Below are positions 44,951 to 53,437 of a DNA stretch of 64,000 nt, one piece after another. The DNA is taken from NCBI GenBank assembly GCA_039931675.1, contig JBDTRM010000051.1, positions 1 to 64,000 on the forward strand. Direction: 5' to 3'. The notes under the pieces were generated by a model that did no database searches, was not told the DNA's origin, and was given only the letters and a program-made list of their open reading frames with translations. The DNA is from JAEUTH01 sp039931675 (GTDB taxonomy: Bacteria; Bacteroidota; Bacteroidia; AKYH767-A; OLB10). Each line of letters starts with the position of its first letter. Positions within the stretch are counted from its first letter, which is position 1. The position numbers and the translations under genes were made by a program.

Positions 44951-46216
44951 TTAATCGTTAGTAGGATTATCATTTGAATGGGAATCTGTCTTCCGTATCT
45001 CATAGTTCAGTAATTGTGGAGCCACTTTAGCAGCAATGCCAACAACTCCGATGCTTGCAATGCCTCCGATAATTACTGAAGGAACAAGCGTAAAAATTCT
45101 TGCAAGGCTGCCGCTCACAAAACTTCCGATTTCATTTGATGAACCGATAAAAATTGAATTGATGGAGGAAACGCGTCCGCGCATTTCATCAGGAGTTTGC
45201 GTTTGCAAAATTGTAGAACGAATTACAACACTTACGTTATCAAACATGCCTCCCAAAGCAAGAAGAAAAAAGGTAAGATAAAAGTTAGTTGAAAGCGCAA
45301 AGCCAATCATGCATAAGCCAAACATAGCTACTGCGAACAATAATTTTTTTCCTGATTTATGGAGTGGAGGATTATATGCCAGCCAGATGGCCATCGTGAT
45401 TGCACCTAATGCGGGAGCTGATCGAAGTAATCCCATTCCATGTGCATTAATATGTAAAACCTTATCGGCAAAAGCGGGCAGCAGCGCTATGGCATCGCCA
45501 AATAAAACTGCAAAAAGATCTAATGTTATTGCACCCAAAAGAATTTTATTATGAAACACAAAACGGATTCCTTGTTTGAGGCTTTCAATAATCGGTTCTG
45601 TCATTAGAACATTGGCAACAGGTTTTGGTGGAATGAAAAGATAACACACAAATGAAACAGCCATCAACAATGTAAAGCAAAGACAGGTAGGACCTGCATC
45701 AAAATAATCATATAAGAATCCTCCTATTGCGGGACCAATGACAGCGCCCAAATGCCAGGCACTGCTATTCCACGAGCTCATGTTGGGATAAACAGATTTG
45801 GGAACTAACTGTGCACCAAATGCACTCACAGCCGATGACAGAAAACCACGACAGAAACCAATTGCGGCAACATATATATAAATTGGAATCAGGCCAAAGC
45901 GTGCATAAGTACCAGCGCTATTGAAATTAAAATAAGTGATTATTCCGGAACTCACTACCATTACTCCGATAGCAACAAGAATTATTTTTCTTCGCGAAAT
46001 TATATCAGCAAGATAACCACCATAAAGTGCTACACCAATTGTAGGTATTGCTTCAATCAAACCGATCAAACCTAATTGCCATGGGTCACGTGTGTGTTTA
46101 TAAACAATCCATCCTACGATAACACTTTGCATCAGGATGCCCATGGTAAGCGCTAATCGTGCTGACACGAAAAACCGAAAATCGCGGTAACGCCAGGCTT
46201 CAAAGGGGTCGTGCAT
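44951..46216 (-). CDS. MFS transporter (EntS-like)
   Basis: A 421-residue major facilitator with about twelve membrane helices and the motif A region GGYLADIISRRKI in the loop after helix 2. RGFLSSAVSAFGAQLVP and the second-half DNVSVVIRSTILQTQTPDEMRGRVSS place it in the MFS_3/EntS-like branch of drug and siderophore exporters. Substrate cannot be read. It is enclosed between the inverted palindromes B1 and B2, alone except for the DUF2795 gene upstream. Confidence 0.88.
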   Translation of the reverse strand: MHDPFEAWRYRDFRFFVSARLALTMGILMQSVIVGWIVYKHTRDPWQLGLIGLIEAIPTIGVALYGGYLADIISRRKIILVAIGVMVVSSGIITYFNFNSAGTYARFGLIPIYIYVAAIGFCRGFLSSAVSAFGAQLVPKSVYPNMSSWNSSAWHLGAVIGPAIGGFLYDYFDAGPTCLCFTLLMAVSFVCYLFIPPKPVANVLMTEPIIESLKQGIRFVFHNKILLGAITLDLFAVLFGDAIALLPAFADKVLHINAHGMGLLRSAPALGAITMAIWLAYNPPLHKSGKKLLFAVAMFGLCMIGFALSTNFYLTFFLLALGGMFDNVSVVIRSTILQTQTPDEMRGRVSSINSIFIGSSNEIGSFVSGSLARIFTLVPSVIIGGIASIGVVGIAAKVAPQLLNYEIRKTDSHSNDNPTND

Positions 46217-46530
46217 TCTAGTTTAGGGTTTTTGGTTTATAGTTTTGGGCTAGTAGTTTTTAGTTTAAGTTTTATAGTTACTCGTTTCATTTGACATTCA
46301 ATTGTTCATTATTCTAAATTCATTTTCACTTTTCTTAGAATTGAAAAAAGGCTTATTTCATAAATTGAAATAAGCCTTTAAATTTTTTTTGAAGTTGATA
46401 TGCTTTGTAGGAATTTAAGTATTTCTCCCGTGTAATAAAGATTGCTTTGTTTCACACTTTGCAACTCATAACAATGACAAATAAACCACAACCGTAAACC
46501 TTAAAACTGCAACCAATAACCAATAACTAC
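46217..46530. other. Intergenic region between MFS and DUF2795 genes
   Basis: 314 bases holding the terminator at 46347-46379 and, just upstream of the MFS start, repetitive TTTAGTTT-like sequence (46222-46270). No gene seen. Confidence 0.5.
46347..46379. terminator. Rho-independent terminator
   Basis: A perfect 14-bp stem, AAAGGCTTATTTCA (46347-46360) with TGAAATAAGCCTTT (46366-46379), loop TAAAT, and A/T tracts on both sides. It separates the DUF2795 gene (stop at 46531, minus) from the MFS gene. Confidence 0.85.
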
Positions 46531-46752
46531 CTAATACTCATCTTCGTTAAAAAAGAAATCGTCCTTGGTGGGGTAATCAGGCCATATCTCTTCAATATTT
46601 TCATAAGGTTCGCCTTCATCTTCTAATTCCTGAAGATTTTCAATTACTTCCATGGGGGCACCGGTACGAATTGCAAAGTCAATTAATTCATCCTTGGTAG
46701 CAGGCCAGGGGGCGTCTTCTAAATGGGAAGCTAATTCAAGAGTCCAATACAT
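46531..46752 (-). CDS. DUF2795 family protein
   Basis: A 73-residue, very acidic protein. DELIDFAIRTGAPMEVIENLQELEDEGEPYENIEEIWPDYP matches the DUF2795 pattern of a short α-helical cytoplasmic family common in Bacteroidota. Function unknown. The C-terminal acidic aromatic tail (DDFFFNEDEY) is notable. It stands alone and is followed by a strong terminator. Confidence 0.85.
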   Translation of the reverse strand: MYWTLELASHLEDAPWPATKDELIDFAIRTGAPMEVIENLQELEDEGEPYENIEEIWPDYPTKDDFFFNEDEY

Positions 46753-46889
46753 GTTTTACAAGCTTTTTTTAAAGGCGTGCAAAAGTATATAAATATTAAT
46801 ACGATTGACAAGAGAGGAAAAAAAGTTTGATCACCGATGCTTCGGGAGAAATTTGGGGTTTAGCGATGGCTTGTAAAGGCTTGTAAATA

Positions 46890-46952
46890 TGAAGATCGGG
46901 GAATGTTGGAATATTGGAATGTTAGAATATTGGAATGATGAAATATTGAAAT
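46890..46952. repeat. 8-bp degenerate repeat GGAATATT/GGAATGTT
   Basis: About seven successive variants of GGAATATT occur here, just downstream of the adenosyltransferase gene. A similar purine-rich octamer tract lies on that gene's other side (47583-47648). Neither tract is coding. Confidence 0.6.
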
Positions 46953-46970
46953 TGTGCTTACCGAACAAAC

Positions 46971-47003
46971 ACTTTCGGAAAGTTCCTTCAACTTTCCGAA
47001 AGT
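46971..47003. repeat. 33-bp palindrome B2, inverted copy of B1
   Basis: Arms 46971-46984 and 46990-47003 pair perfectly; the loop is CCTTC. Read on the minus strand it is identical to 44667-44699. It lies 26 bases after the adenosyltransferase stop. Confidence 0.9.
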
Positions 47004-47028
47004 TTGGAGGCCAAACCTAAACCAAAAA

Positions 47029-47577
47029 CTACATCCTCGGTTTCCACGGAATTTCTTTTGCATTAAGGTCTTGAGTAATTTTTCGAGATAAAACAAAAAG
47101 ATAATCGCTTAAGCGATTCAGATAAATGTAGGTGATTTCTTCAACATGTTCTACAGAAGCAAGATGTGTTACACATCGTTCAGCGCGCCTGCATACACAA
47201 CGGGCTATGTGGCAATATGAAACAATTGTATGTCCGCCAGGTAAAACAAAAGAGCGCATTTCAGGGAGCGTTTCATTCATCTTATCCATTTCATTTTCAA
47301 GTAGTGTTACATCTTCTTCTTTAATATCAGGCAATTTCATTCTTGATTTAACGGGATCGGCTGCAAGGTGCGAACCAATTGTAAAAAGCCTGTCCTGGAT
47401 TTCGATTAGTATTTTTATGGAGTGTTCATCAATTGGCTGATCACGAAGCAAACCGATGTGGGAGTTTAATTCATCCACAGTTCCATAAGCTTCTATGCGT
47501 AAGTTGTGTTTTGGTACGCGGACTCCGCCAATAAGCGAGGTTTGACCTTTATCACCTGTTTTGGTGTATATTTTCAT
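47029..47577 (-). CDS. Cob(I)alamin adenosyltransferase, PduO type
   Basis: 182 residues from ATG 47577; the frame extends to 47712 only through repeat sequence. The start MKIYTKTGDKGQTSLIGG is the PduO-type ATP-binding signature. YGTVDELNSHIGLLRD, the SFVLPGG segment, CRRAERCVTHL and LNRLSDYLFVLSR complete the family pattern. It converts cob(I)alamin and ATP to adenosylcobalamin in the cytoplasm. No other cobalamin genes lie nearby, consistent with salvage. It is flanked on both sides by octamer repeats, and the ABC ATPase lies upstream on the same strand. Confidence 0.93.
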   Translation of the reverse strand: MKIYTKTGDKGQTSLIGGVRVPKHNLRIEAYGTVDELNSHIGLLRDQPIDEHSIKILIEIQDRLFTIGSHLAADPVKSRMKLPDIKEEDVTLLENEMDKMNETLPEMRSFVLPGGHTIVSYCHIARCVCRRAERCVTHLASVEHVEEITYIYLNRLSDYLFVLSRKITQDLNAKEIPWKPRM

Positions 47578-47582
47578 TTGCT

Positions 47583-47648
47583 TTGGGAAATAGGGAAATA
47601 TGGAAATGTGGGAATTCGGGAATATGGGAATACCGGAAAGATGGAAAT
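47583..47648. repeat. Degenerate GGGAAATATG-type octamer tract
   Basis: Successive variants such as GGGAAATA, GGAAATAT, GGGAATTC and GGGAATAT occupy the 77-base gap between the adenosyltransferase start and the ABC ATPase stop. In the long open frame they encode a spurious FPYFP-like N-terminus. Confidence 0.6.
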
Positions 47649-47653
47649 TAAAT

Positions 47654-48379
47654 CTAAACTGCAACAGGTGCATGAGCACGAAGAATGTTTTGGTTTTCAT
47701 GATCACTTTCAATCAAACCATCTTTGATGCGAATAATGCGGTGCGCATATCGCGCAATATCTTCTTCATGAGTTACAACTATGATTGTATTTCCCTTGCT
47801 GTGAATTTCTTCAAACAATCCCATAATTTCAATTGAAGTTTTTGAATCAAGGTTTCCCGTAGGTTCATCGGCAAGTATGATGGAAGGCGAGTTAACCAAA
47901 GCACGTGCAACTGCAACACGCTGCCGCTGACCGCCCGAAAGTTCATTGGGCTTATGTGTCATTCGGTCAACAAGGCCAACATCGTTAAGCGACTTTTTTG
48001 CCATTGTATTTCTTTCTTCTTTTGATTTGCCGGCATAAACCAATGGCAGAGCAACATTTTCCAAAGCAGTGGAGCGAGGCAATAGATTAAAAGTTTGAAA
48101 CACGAAACCGATTTCTTTATTACGCACCATAGCCAATTCATTATCGCTCATGTGGCTCACGTTAATGCCGTTTAGAATGTACTCACCGCCCGAAGGCGTA
48201 TCAAGACAGCCAACTAAATTCATTAACGTTGACTTGCCCGAACCCGAAGGTCCCATCAGTGCAACATATTCATTCTTATAAATGGTTGTTGTTATATCGC
48301 GTAAAGCATGAATGATTTCTGTACCGATCTGGTACTTTCGCGAAATGTTGGTTAACCTGATGATTTCTTTCTTTTCCAT
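47654..48379 (-). CDS. LolD/MacB-type ABC transporter ATPase
   Basis: 241 residues from ATG 48379 (MEKKEIIRLTNISRKYQIGT), preferred over 48457. Walker A is GPSGSGKSTL, the signature LSGGQRQRVAVARAL, Walker B IILADEPTGNLDS, and the H-loop VVTHEEDIARYA. The profile is the MacB/LolD subfamily, which powers extraction of lipoproteins or peptides. No permease partner lies next to it, which is usual when the permease is encoded elsewhere. It is transcribed toward the adenosyltransferase, 77 bases apart. Confidence 0.9.
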   Translation of the reverse strand: MEKKEIIRLTNISRKYQIGTEIIHALRDITTTIYKNEYVALMGPSGSGKSTLMNLVGCLDTPSGGEYILNGINVSHMSDNELAMVRNKEIGFVFQTFNLLPRSTALENVALPLVYAGKSKEERNTMAKKSLNDVGLVDRMTHKPNELSGGQRQRVAVARALVNSPSIILADEPTGNLDSKTSIEIMGLFEEIHSKGNTIIVVTHEEDIARYAHRIIRIKDGLIESDHENQNILRAHAPVAV

Positions 48380-48534
48380 TGTTAAATTTAAACCGATGAA
48401 TTTTATTTTTAGATGAATTGAGTATGCTCGTGTTACAGCAAATGTAGTTTTAATCAAAACACTTCATAACGCGCTAAATTTTATTTCGATTATTATAACC
48501 TACCATCTCTGAACTTATTGTAAGAGATTACCTT

Positions 48535-48563
48535 TTTGTTTTAAATGCTTTTGCTTAATTTTG
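48535..48563 (+). promoter_or_regulatory. Complete Bacteroidota-type promoter
   Basis: TTTG at 48535-48538 and TAATTTTG (TAnnTTTG) at 48556-48563, 17 bases apart. The -7 element ends four bases before the ATG at 48568, which implies a leaderless or nearly leaderless transcript. Confidence 0.55.
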
Positions 48564-48567
48564 CTTC

Positions 48568-48771
48568 ATGACTTACGAATTAATTATTGATGACGGAATG
48601 GAAAAACCAATTATTGCTTTATTAAAGCAATTGGATTTTGTAATTGTAAAACCTAAAAAACAGAAAGTAAAATCAAAAGATTTAAAGCCGTCAAATAAAA
48701 ATGTTGAAATTCGCTATTTCGGTTTATGTCCTGATTGGGAACCTGATACTAAAACCATACGAGCCAATTAA
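48568..48771 (+). CDS. Small protein of unknown function
   Basis: A 67-residue protein with LDFVIVKPKK and a Lys-rich centre, ending IRYFGLCPDWEPDTKTIRAN. It is probably soluble, with no signal peptide. I do not recognise a family. The strong promoter ending four bases before the ATG and the convergent methyltransferase whose stop lies one base away support a real gene. A role as a small antitoxin-like or regulatory protein is only a guess. Confidence 0.6.
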   Translation: MTYELIIDDGMEKPIIALLKQLDFVIVKPKKQKVKSKDLKPSNKNVEIRYFGLCPDWEPDTKTIRAN

Positions 48772-48772
48772 A

Positions 48773-49567
48773 TTAATACCGAATCACAAAATGCTGCCTG
48801 CTTAAATCTTTATTAAAAAAAACAAATCCCATCAAATAAATATCAATAGTAACAGTAACGCTCGAATGTTGTTTTATTTCATTCCATGCTTCTTTCATTT
48901 CGTTGCTCCAGTTTATATCATCAAAAATAAAAACAGTGTTTTGATTTATTTTTTTCAAAGCTTCATTAAAATAATTTAATGTGGGCGCTTTGCGATGATT
49001 GCCATCAAAAAAAATCCAATCAACAGTTTCAAAGCGATTTAAAACCTGCGCGAATATTTCATCAAAATTTCCTGTAACAATTTCAATATTCTTTAATTCA
49101 AGCTGGTTGAAATTTTGTTGCGCTTTGTTTGCAATAGCAACACTTCCTTCGCAGGTTATAAATTTTGAATCTGTGGCGGCAACAGCCTGGTAACAAGCGG
49201 TAATGCCAAGCGAAGTTCCTAATTCAATGAGTGATTGCGGTTGAATGAAGCGGGCGAGGCGGTAAAGCAGTTGAGCATACTTTGCCGGCTTGGCTGATTT
49301 TTTTGCTATGGATTTTATTTGGTGTAGTTCGGGATAGCATCCCGATTTACTTTTCGCGCCTGCACCAAAATCTTCAACAGCAATTTTTGTATTGTCCTTT
49401 AAAAGCTGTTTACGAAGCGTTTCAATTTTTTGATAAACAGGATAAGGACTGTTATCATTAAAAACTTCAGTAACTAATTTGAAAACATAAGGTGAATGAA
49501 TATCATGTTTGTTATCAGCTTTAATGTAGTAAGCAAGATAATTGAGCAGAAAAGAAATTTTATTCAT
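48773..49567 (-). CDS. Class I SAM-dependent methyltransferase
   Basis: A 264-residue Rossmann-fold methyltransferase. Motif I is LIELGTSLGITACY, the acidic loop ITCEGS, and VDWIFFDGNHRKAPTLNYF with FIFDDINWS fits the O-methyltransferase (MTF24-like) group. The substrate is not evident. An N-terminal segment (YYIKADNKHDIHSPYVFKLV) is typical of the Bacteroidota family. It follows the propeller-like gene on the same strand by 18 bases, so the two may be co-transcribed. Confidence 0.85.
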   Translation of the reverse strand: MNKISFLLNYLAYYIKADNKHDIHSPYVFKLVTEVFNDNSPYPVYQKIETLRKQLLKDNTKIAVEDFGAGAKSKSGCYPELHQIKSIAKKSAKPAKYAQLLYRLARFIQPQSLIELGTSLGITACYQAVAATDSKFITCEGSVAIANKAQQNFNQLELKNIEIVTGNFDEIFAQVLNRFETVDWIFFDGNHRKAPTLNYFNEALKKINQNTVFIFDDINWSNEMKEAWNEIKQHSSVTVTIDIYLMGFVFFNKDLSRQHFVIRY

Positions 49568-49585
49568 TAGAAAACTCCGATAATC

Positions 49586-51133
49586 TTATTGCAAACTGAT
49601 TTTAGCAAGCACTAATTTTTTCTTTTGAATGCAGGGTACAATTGTTTCGTCAGCCGACACCTGTTTGCCATTATCGGGCATTATCCAGATGTGTTCAACA
49701 TTGCGTATTACATTTTTATCAGTGCGCTCTCCTTTTGCATTGATTGAAACACCGGCAATTTCATTGTTTGAATTGATATCACGATTATAGAAAAGATACA
49801 ATGCTTTTTCACTAACCATCGAAAGATAAGATGAATAAATACCGCCATCATCAATACTTTCCTGCTTCTTCTTTACCAATTTAGTAAACTCAATTTCGCC
49901 TTTATTTTTTATTGAAATCACTAAAATATTTCCATAATGATATTCTGTTCTGCGATAATAGGATTGTGTAAAATAATCGAAGTAAGAATATTCAGTGGTA
50001 TAAAATGATTCTGCCACAACCACTGCACCGCCATCAGCTTTCATAATAATTTTATTGATAGTGTAATTCATCAGCCCGTTGCCATCATCACTGTTGCGCG
50101 CACCTTTCAGTTCCTCATCTTTTGACGGCTCAAATCCGCGTGAAAAAACTTCTGTGCGTGTGCCGTCTTTTAAATCATAAAGTTGATAAGCAACCCCTGA
50201 ACCTATGGTAGCTTCGCGATCAAAATAAAAACCGGTTACCGCAAGTTTATTGTTGAGGTTATCAAATGCAATGGAACATTCATTGATGGTTTTATCACTA
50301 AGTTTAAACTCATGCACATCGGCAGTTTCTTTGTCAGCAGTCAAAAGGTAAATCCAAAAATCACCATCAAACAATTTATTTTTATTATGCTTTTCCTGTG
50401 GGGTGAAAACTCCGGATAATGCAACATCACCATTGTTGCTAACATCAAATTCGTCAGCTTCAAAATAATCTACTTTGTATGGCACATCAATCACTTTTGT
50501 TTTGCCAAATTGCAATGTACTGTCGGTAGTAGTGCAATGAAATAACTGGTGGTTGTTATTGGTAATTTCATGCAGCATAATTACAATGCGTTCTTTGTCA
50601 GTTGATGCAGTTACCTCGGCCTTGCCATAATCGCTGCCGCGTTGAAAAGTTAATTCAAAATTCTTATTGTTGCCTCCCTGCGGTACACCACGGTTATTGA
50701 TCCATTGTAAATAATATTCATAATGATTGCTTTCTTTTTCGCGGCTGTAAACGATTAATACTTTGCCACATGCAAAAGCGATGTTGTCAATAGTTTGACT
50801 TGGACCCGGCTGAACAGCCACACTCCACTTGCGTTGCAGGTTGAAGTCATAATAAGCTACTTTATATTTGCGCACTTTAAAACCTACTTTATCGCGTGTG
50901 CTTTGATGCGGAAAATTGCTGAGCAAAACAAAAACTCCGTCATCATCCTGTCCTACAACTTTGGCATAATCAAAACCGCGCTCGCTTATTTCGGTGGGCG
51001 AAAATTTAATGGATTGGCTGTAAGTGAAAGTGAAAGTGAAAGTGAAAGTGATTACCAGAATTTTAAGTTGGCAAGAGGCAAAGGGCAAAAGGCAAGAAGC
51101 AAAAGGCAAGGAGCAAATTTTTCTACTGAACAT
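49586..51133 (-). CDS. Exported propeller-like protein of unknown function
   Basis: About 515 residues from ATG 51133 (or 51145); the frame is open to 51256 but the upstream part looks non-coding. The signal peptide contains LPFASCLLPFASC and a hydrophobic ITFTFTFTFTYSQ core written by GTGAAA hexamers. The mature protein is rich in β-strands with repeated short blades (VLIVYSREKESNHYEYYLQW, VALSGVFTPQ, KLAVTGFYFDREAT), suggesting a WD40/PD40-like propeller. No T9SS domain; the C-terminus ends CIQKKKLVLAKISLQ. Family not recognised. Confidence 0.7.
   Translation of the reverse strand: MFSRKICSLPFASCLLPFASCQLKILVITFTFTFTFTYSQSIKFSPTEISERGFDYAKVVGQDDDGVFVLLSNFPHQSTRDKVGFKVRKYKVAYYDFNLQRKWSVAVQPGPSQTIDNIAFACGKVLIVYSREKESNHYEYYLQWINNRGVPQGGNNKNFELTFQRGSDYGKAEVTASTDKERIVIMLHEITNNNHQLFHCTTTDSTLQFGKTKVIDVPYKVDYFEADEFDVSNNGDVALSGVFTPQEKHNKNKLFDGDFWIYLLTADKETADVHEFKLSDKTINECSIAFDNLNNKLAVTGFYFDREATIGSGVAYQLYDLKDGTRTEVFSRGFEPSKDEELKGARNSDDGNGLMNYTINKIIMKADGGAVVVAESFYTTEYSYFDYFTQSYYRRTEYHYGNILVISIKNKGEIEFTKLVKKKQESIDDGGIYSSYLSMVSEKALYLFYNRDINSNNEIAGVSINAKGERTDKNVIRNVEHIWIMPDNGKQVSADETIVPCIQKKKLVLAKISLQ
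51024..51118. repeat. Hexamer and GGCAA-type repeats in a signal-peptide coding region
   Basis: GTGAAA is repeated 4.5 times at 51024-51050. GGCAAGAGGCAAAGGGCAAA-like units fill 51068-51118. Both lie inside the N-terminal coding sequence of the exported protein on the minus strand. Confidence 0.85.
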
Positions 51134-51272
51134 ATTTTGAATCATGTCGGGCAAAGCTAAAGAAAAATTTTGCCTGCGTATAAAATCATGAGACGGGTTA
51201 TTCATGAAAATGTAAAAGCTATCTTCTGATAATTTTGAACCAACAACTCTTACCAATGCATTTTTAATTTTC

Positions 51273-51280
51273 TACTTTCG
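51273..51280 (+). promoter_or_regulatory. -7-like element
   Basis: TACTTTCG, 31 bases before the ATG at 51311. The same octamer is seen upstream of secA and trxA. Confidence 0.4.
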
Positions 51281-51310
51281 CTATATCAAACCGATTATTT
51301 CAATTTTAAG

Positions 51311-53320
51311 ATGACGGCAAAAACTTTTATAACAAATTTATTTTTCTTCATCATATTATTTTTTCATCACTCCTTTCTTTTACAGGCGCAACCAGTTTTG
51401 ATTTGGGAAAGAAGTTACGGAGGGTCGTTGTACGACCAGCCTTTTACTACCGAATCGTCATTCGAAAACGGTTACATCAGTGGAGGCCACTCTATTTCGG
51501 CCGACAGTGATATAACGTCTAATTATGGTGACTTTGATTATTGGGTTTTGAAATTAGACAGCAATTGCAATAAAATTTGGAGCAAATCTTATGGAGGCTC
51601 TTTGTATGACAAATGCCGGGGATTGTCGGTGACTCCAGATTCTTCTATCCTTTCTTTCGGAAGTGTAAAGTCCAATGATTCTGATGTAACAGGCAATCAC
51701 GGGAAGAATGATCTGTGGCTTTTGAAATTAGATTATAATGGCAACAAGGTTTGGAGCAAGTGCTATGGAGGCACCAAAGATGAAGCGGGATATATTACAA
51801 CTTACAATAACATTGGAAATTATATATGTGGAAGTAACACATTATCTGATGATGGTGATGTAAGCTTTCATCATGGCTTGTATGATGCATGGCTGATAGA
51901 AGTTACACCCGATAGTGGCAAAATAGTTCGCGAAAAAACTTATGGCGGCAGCAATCATGATGAAATAAGAGGAATAGATCAATGGCCCGACAGCGATTAT
52001 GTTTTTGCCGGAAATACCAGGTCGTCTGATGGTGATTTATCGGGCACAACTCACCAGGGTGATGAAGATTTATGGGCTGTGCGCATAGATAAGCTTGGCA
52101 ATATTATTTGGTCGGTGCAATATGGAACAAATGGCCCTGACCGTGCAAGGCATATCACACGCGACTTTGATGGCAATGTATTGCTTACAGGCAAAGATTC
52201 ATTAAACAGCGGTATTGTAACCGACAATCATGGCGATGCAGATATCTGGTTAGTTAAACTCAATTACTTAGATGGATCGGTAATGTGGCAAAAATCATTC
52301 GGGGGGTCTGATAAAGACGAAGGTTTCAGAACAATACCCACAGCCGATCACGGTTATTTAGTGGGGGCAACTACTCAATCTAACGATGGAGACTCACCGG
52401 GTGTCCGAGGTCTTTCTGATTTTTATTTTATAAAACTCGATTCCCTTTTAAACATTCAATGGACATACACTGCGGGAGGCCCGGGCTGGGATCATTTGAA
52501 TGATGTGCTTCCTACATCTGATGGTGCATACATTGGCGTGGGATTTACTTCGTCCGTTGCAGGACCTAACAGCCAAATTACAAACAGCAAAGGTGACTAC
52601 GATAGCTGGTATGTAAAGATAGGTTATTGCGATTCTATGCCTGTACCATCCATTACCGGTAATACAATAATCTGTAATGGCGACAGCGTAACATTAACTG
52701 CACCAACCGGACAAACATATTTATGGAACACAGGTGAGACTACTCAATCGCTGATCGTAAAAAATGCAGGGTCATATATGGTAACAGTTACTAAGTGGGA
52801 CAGTGCATGTATTCAACACAGCGCAACTATAATTATTGACACATTTCCTCAACCACCGGTTCCTTTGATTTCATTTTCAGCAGGTCAGTTAGATGCTTCA
52901 CCTGCCGCTGCATATCAATGGTATTACAACGGAATATTACTGCCTGATACTGCGCAAGTAATTAGCACTGTTGGTATAGGCACATATCAATTAATCATTA
53001 CCGATAGCAATGGCTGCATTGCTCAATCGCAACCTTTTCTATTGACAGCAATAAATGATTTGAATGACTATGATGAAATTTTTATTGCATCAAATCCTGT
53101 AATTAATAATGTAGTTTATTTTAATGTAAAAAATGATTTTACACCAACAGCTTTTGAGTTGATTGATATTACAGGCAAAAGAATTTTCAATAGTCAAATT
53201 GAATTTCAAAACGGGAATTTATTCAAAATAAAATTGCCTGATGTGAAAAGTGGTTTCTACTTTCTTAAAATTATTGATAACAAATGGATGTCACATATTT
53301 CAAAAATAGTAGTCGGATAA
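51311..53320 (+). CDS. T9SS cargo protein with repeated YGGS...DYWVLKLD blades
   Basis: A 669-residue protein. Signal peptide to about residue 27 (LLQAQ). Residues about 28-430 contain seven or eight repeats of the pattern YGGSxxDxxxGxxxxxDxGYxxxG...DGDxxGxxGxxDxWxxKLDxxG, a β-propeller related to SBBP/delta-60 repeats. Residues about 440-590 are two Ig-like modules (NTIICNGDSVTL, AAAYQWYYNG). A type A T9SS sorting domain closes the protein (ASNPVINNVVYF to ISKIVVG). The repeated Asp-rich loops suggest calcium binding. It starts a block of four consecutive T9SS cargo genes. Confidence 0.85.
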   Translation: MTAKTFITNLFFFIILFFHHSFLLQAQPVLIWERSYGGSLYDQPFTTESSFENGYISGGHSISADSDITSNYGDFDYWVLKLDSNCNKIWSKSYGGSLYDKCRGLSVTPDSSILSFGSVKSNDSDVTGNHGKNDLWLLKLDYNGNKVWSKCYGGTKDEAGYITTYNNIGNYICGSNTLSDDGDVSFHHGLYDAWLIEVTPDSGKIVREKTYGGSNHDEIRGIDQWPDSDYVFAGNTRSSDGDLSGTTHQGDEDLWAVRIDKLGNIIWSVQYGTNGPDRARHITRDFDGNVLLTGKDSLNSGIVTDNHGDADIWLVKLNYLDGSVMWQKSFGGSDKDEGFRTIPTADHGYLVGATTQSNDGDSPGVRGLSDFYFIKLDSLLNIQWTYTAGGPGWDHLNDVLPTSDGAYIGVGFTSSVAGPNSQITNSKGDYDSWYVKIGYCDSMPVPSITGNTIICNGDSVTLTAPTGQTYLWNTGETTQSLIVKNAGSYMVTVTKWDSACIQHSATIIIDTFPQPPVPLISFSAGQLDASPAAAYQWYYNGILLPDTAQVISTVGIGTYQLIITDSNGCIAQSQPFLLTAINDLNDYDEIFIASNPVINNVVYFNVKNDFTPTAFELIDITGKRIFNSQIEFQNGNLFKIKLPDVKSGFYFLKIIDNKWMSHISKIVVG

Positions 53321-53437
53321 AATTTGAATAACGAATTTTGAATGTCGAATGTTGAAGTGATGCTTTCTTAACAAAAATGGATTTTGAACTTTTAAGATTT
53401 TATGCTTTCATTATTCAAAATTCACTATTCACCATTC

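Noticed and set aside
46860..47096. Minus-strand 78-codon frame over the adenosyltransferase 3' end
   Set aside because: It reads through the octamer repeats and the B2 palindrome; its product is repeat-derived.
53333..53423. Inverted GAATTTTGAAT/ATTCAAAATTC between convergent genes
   Set aside because: The loop is about 69 bases and the sequence is of low complexity; structure is unlikely to be specific.
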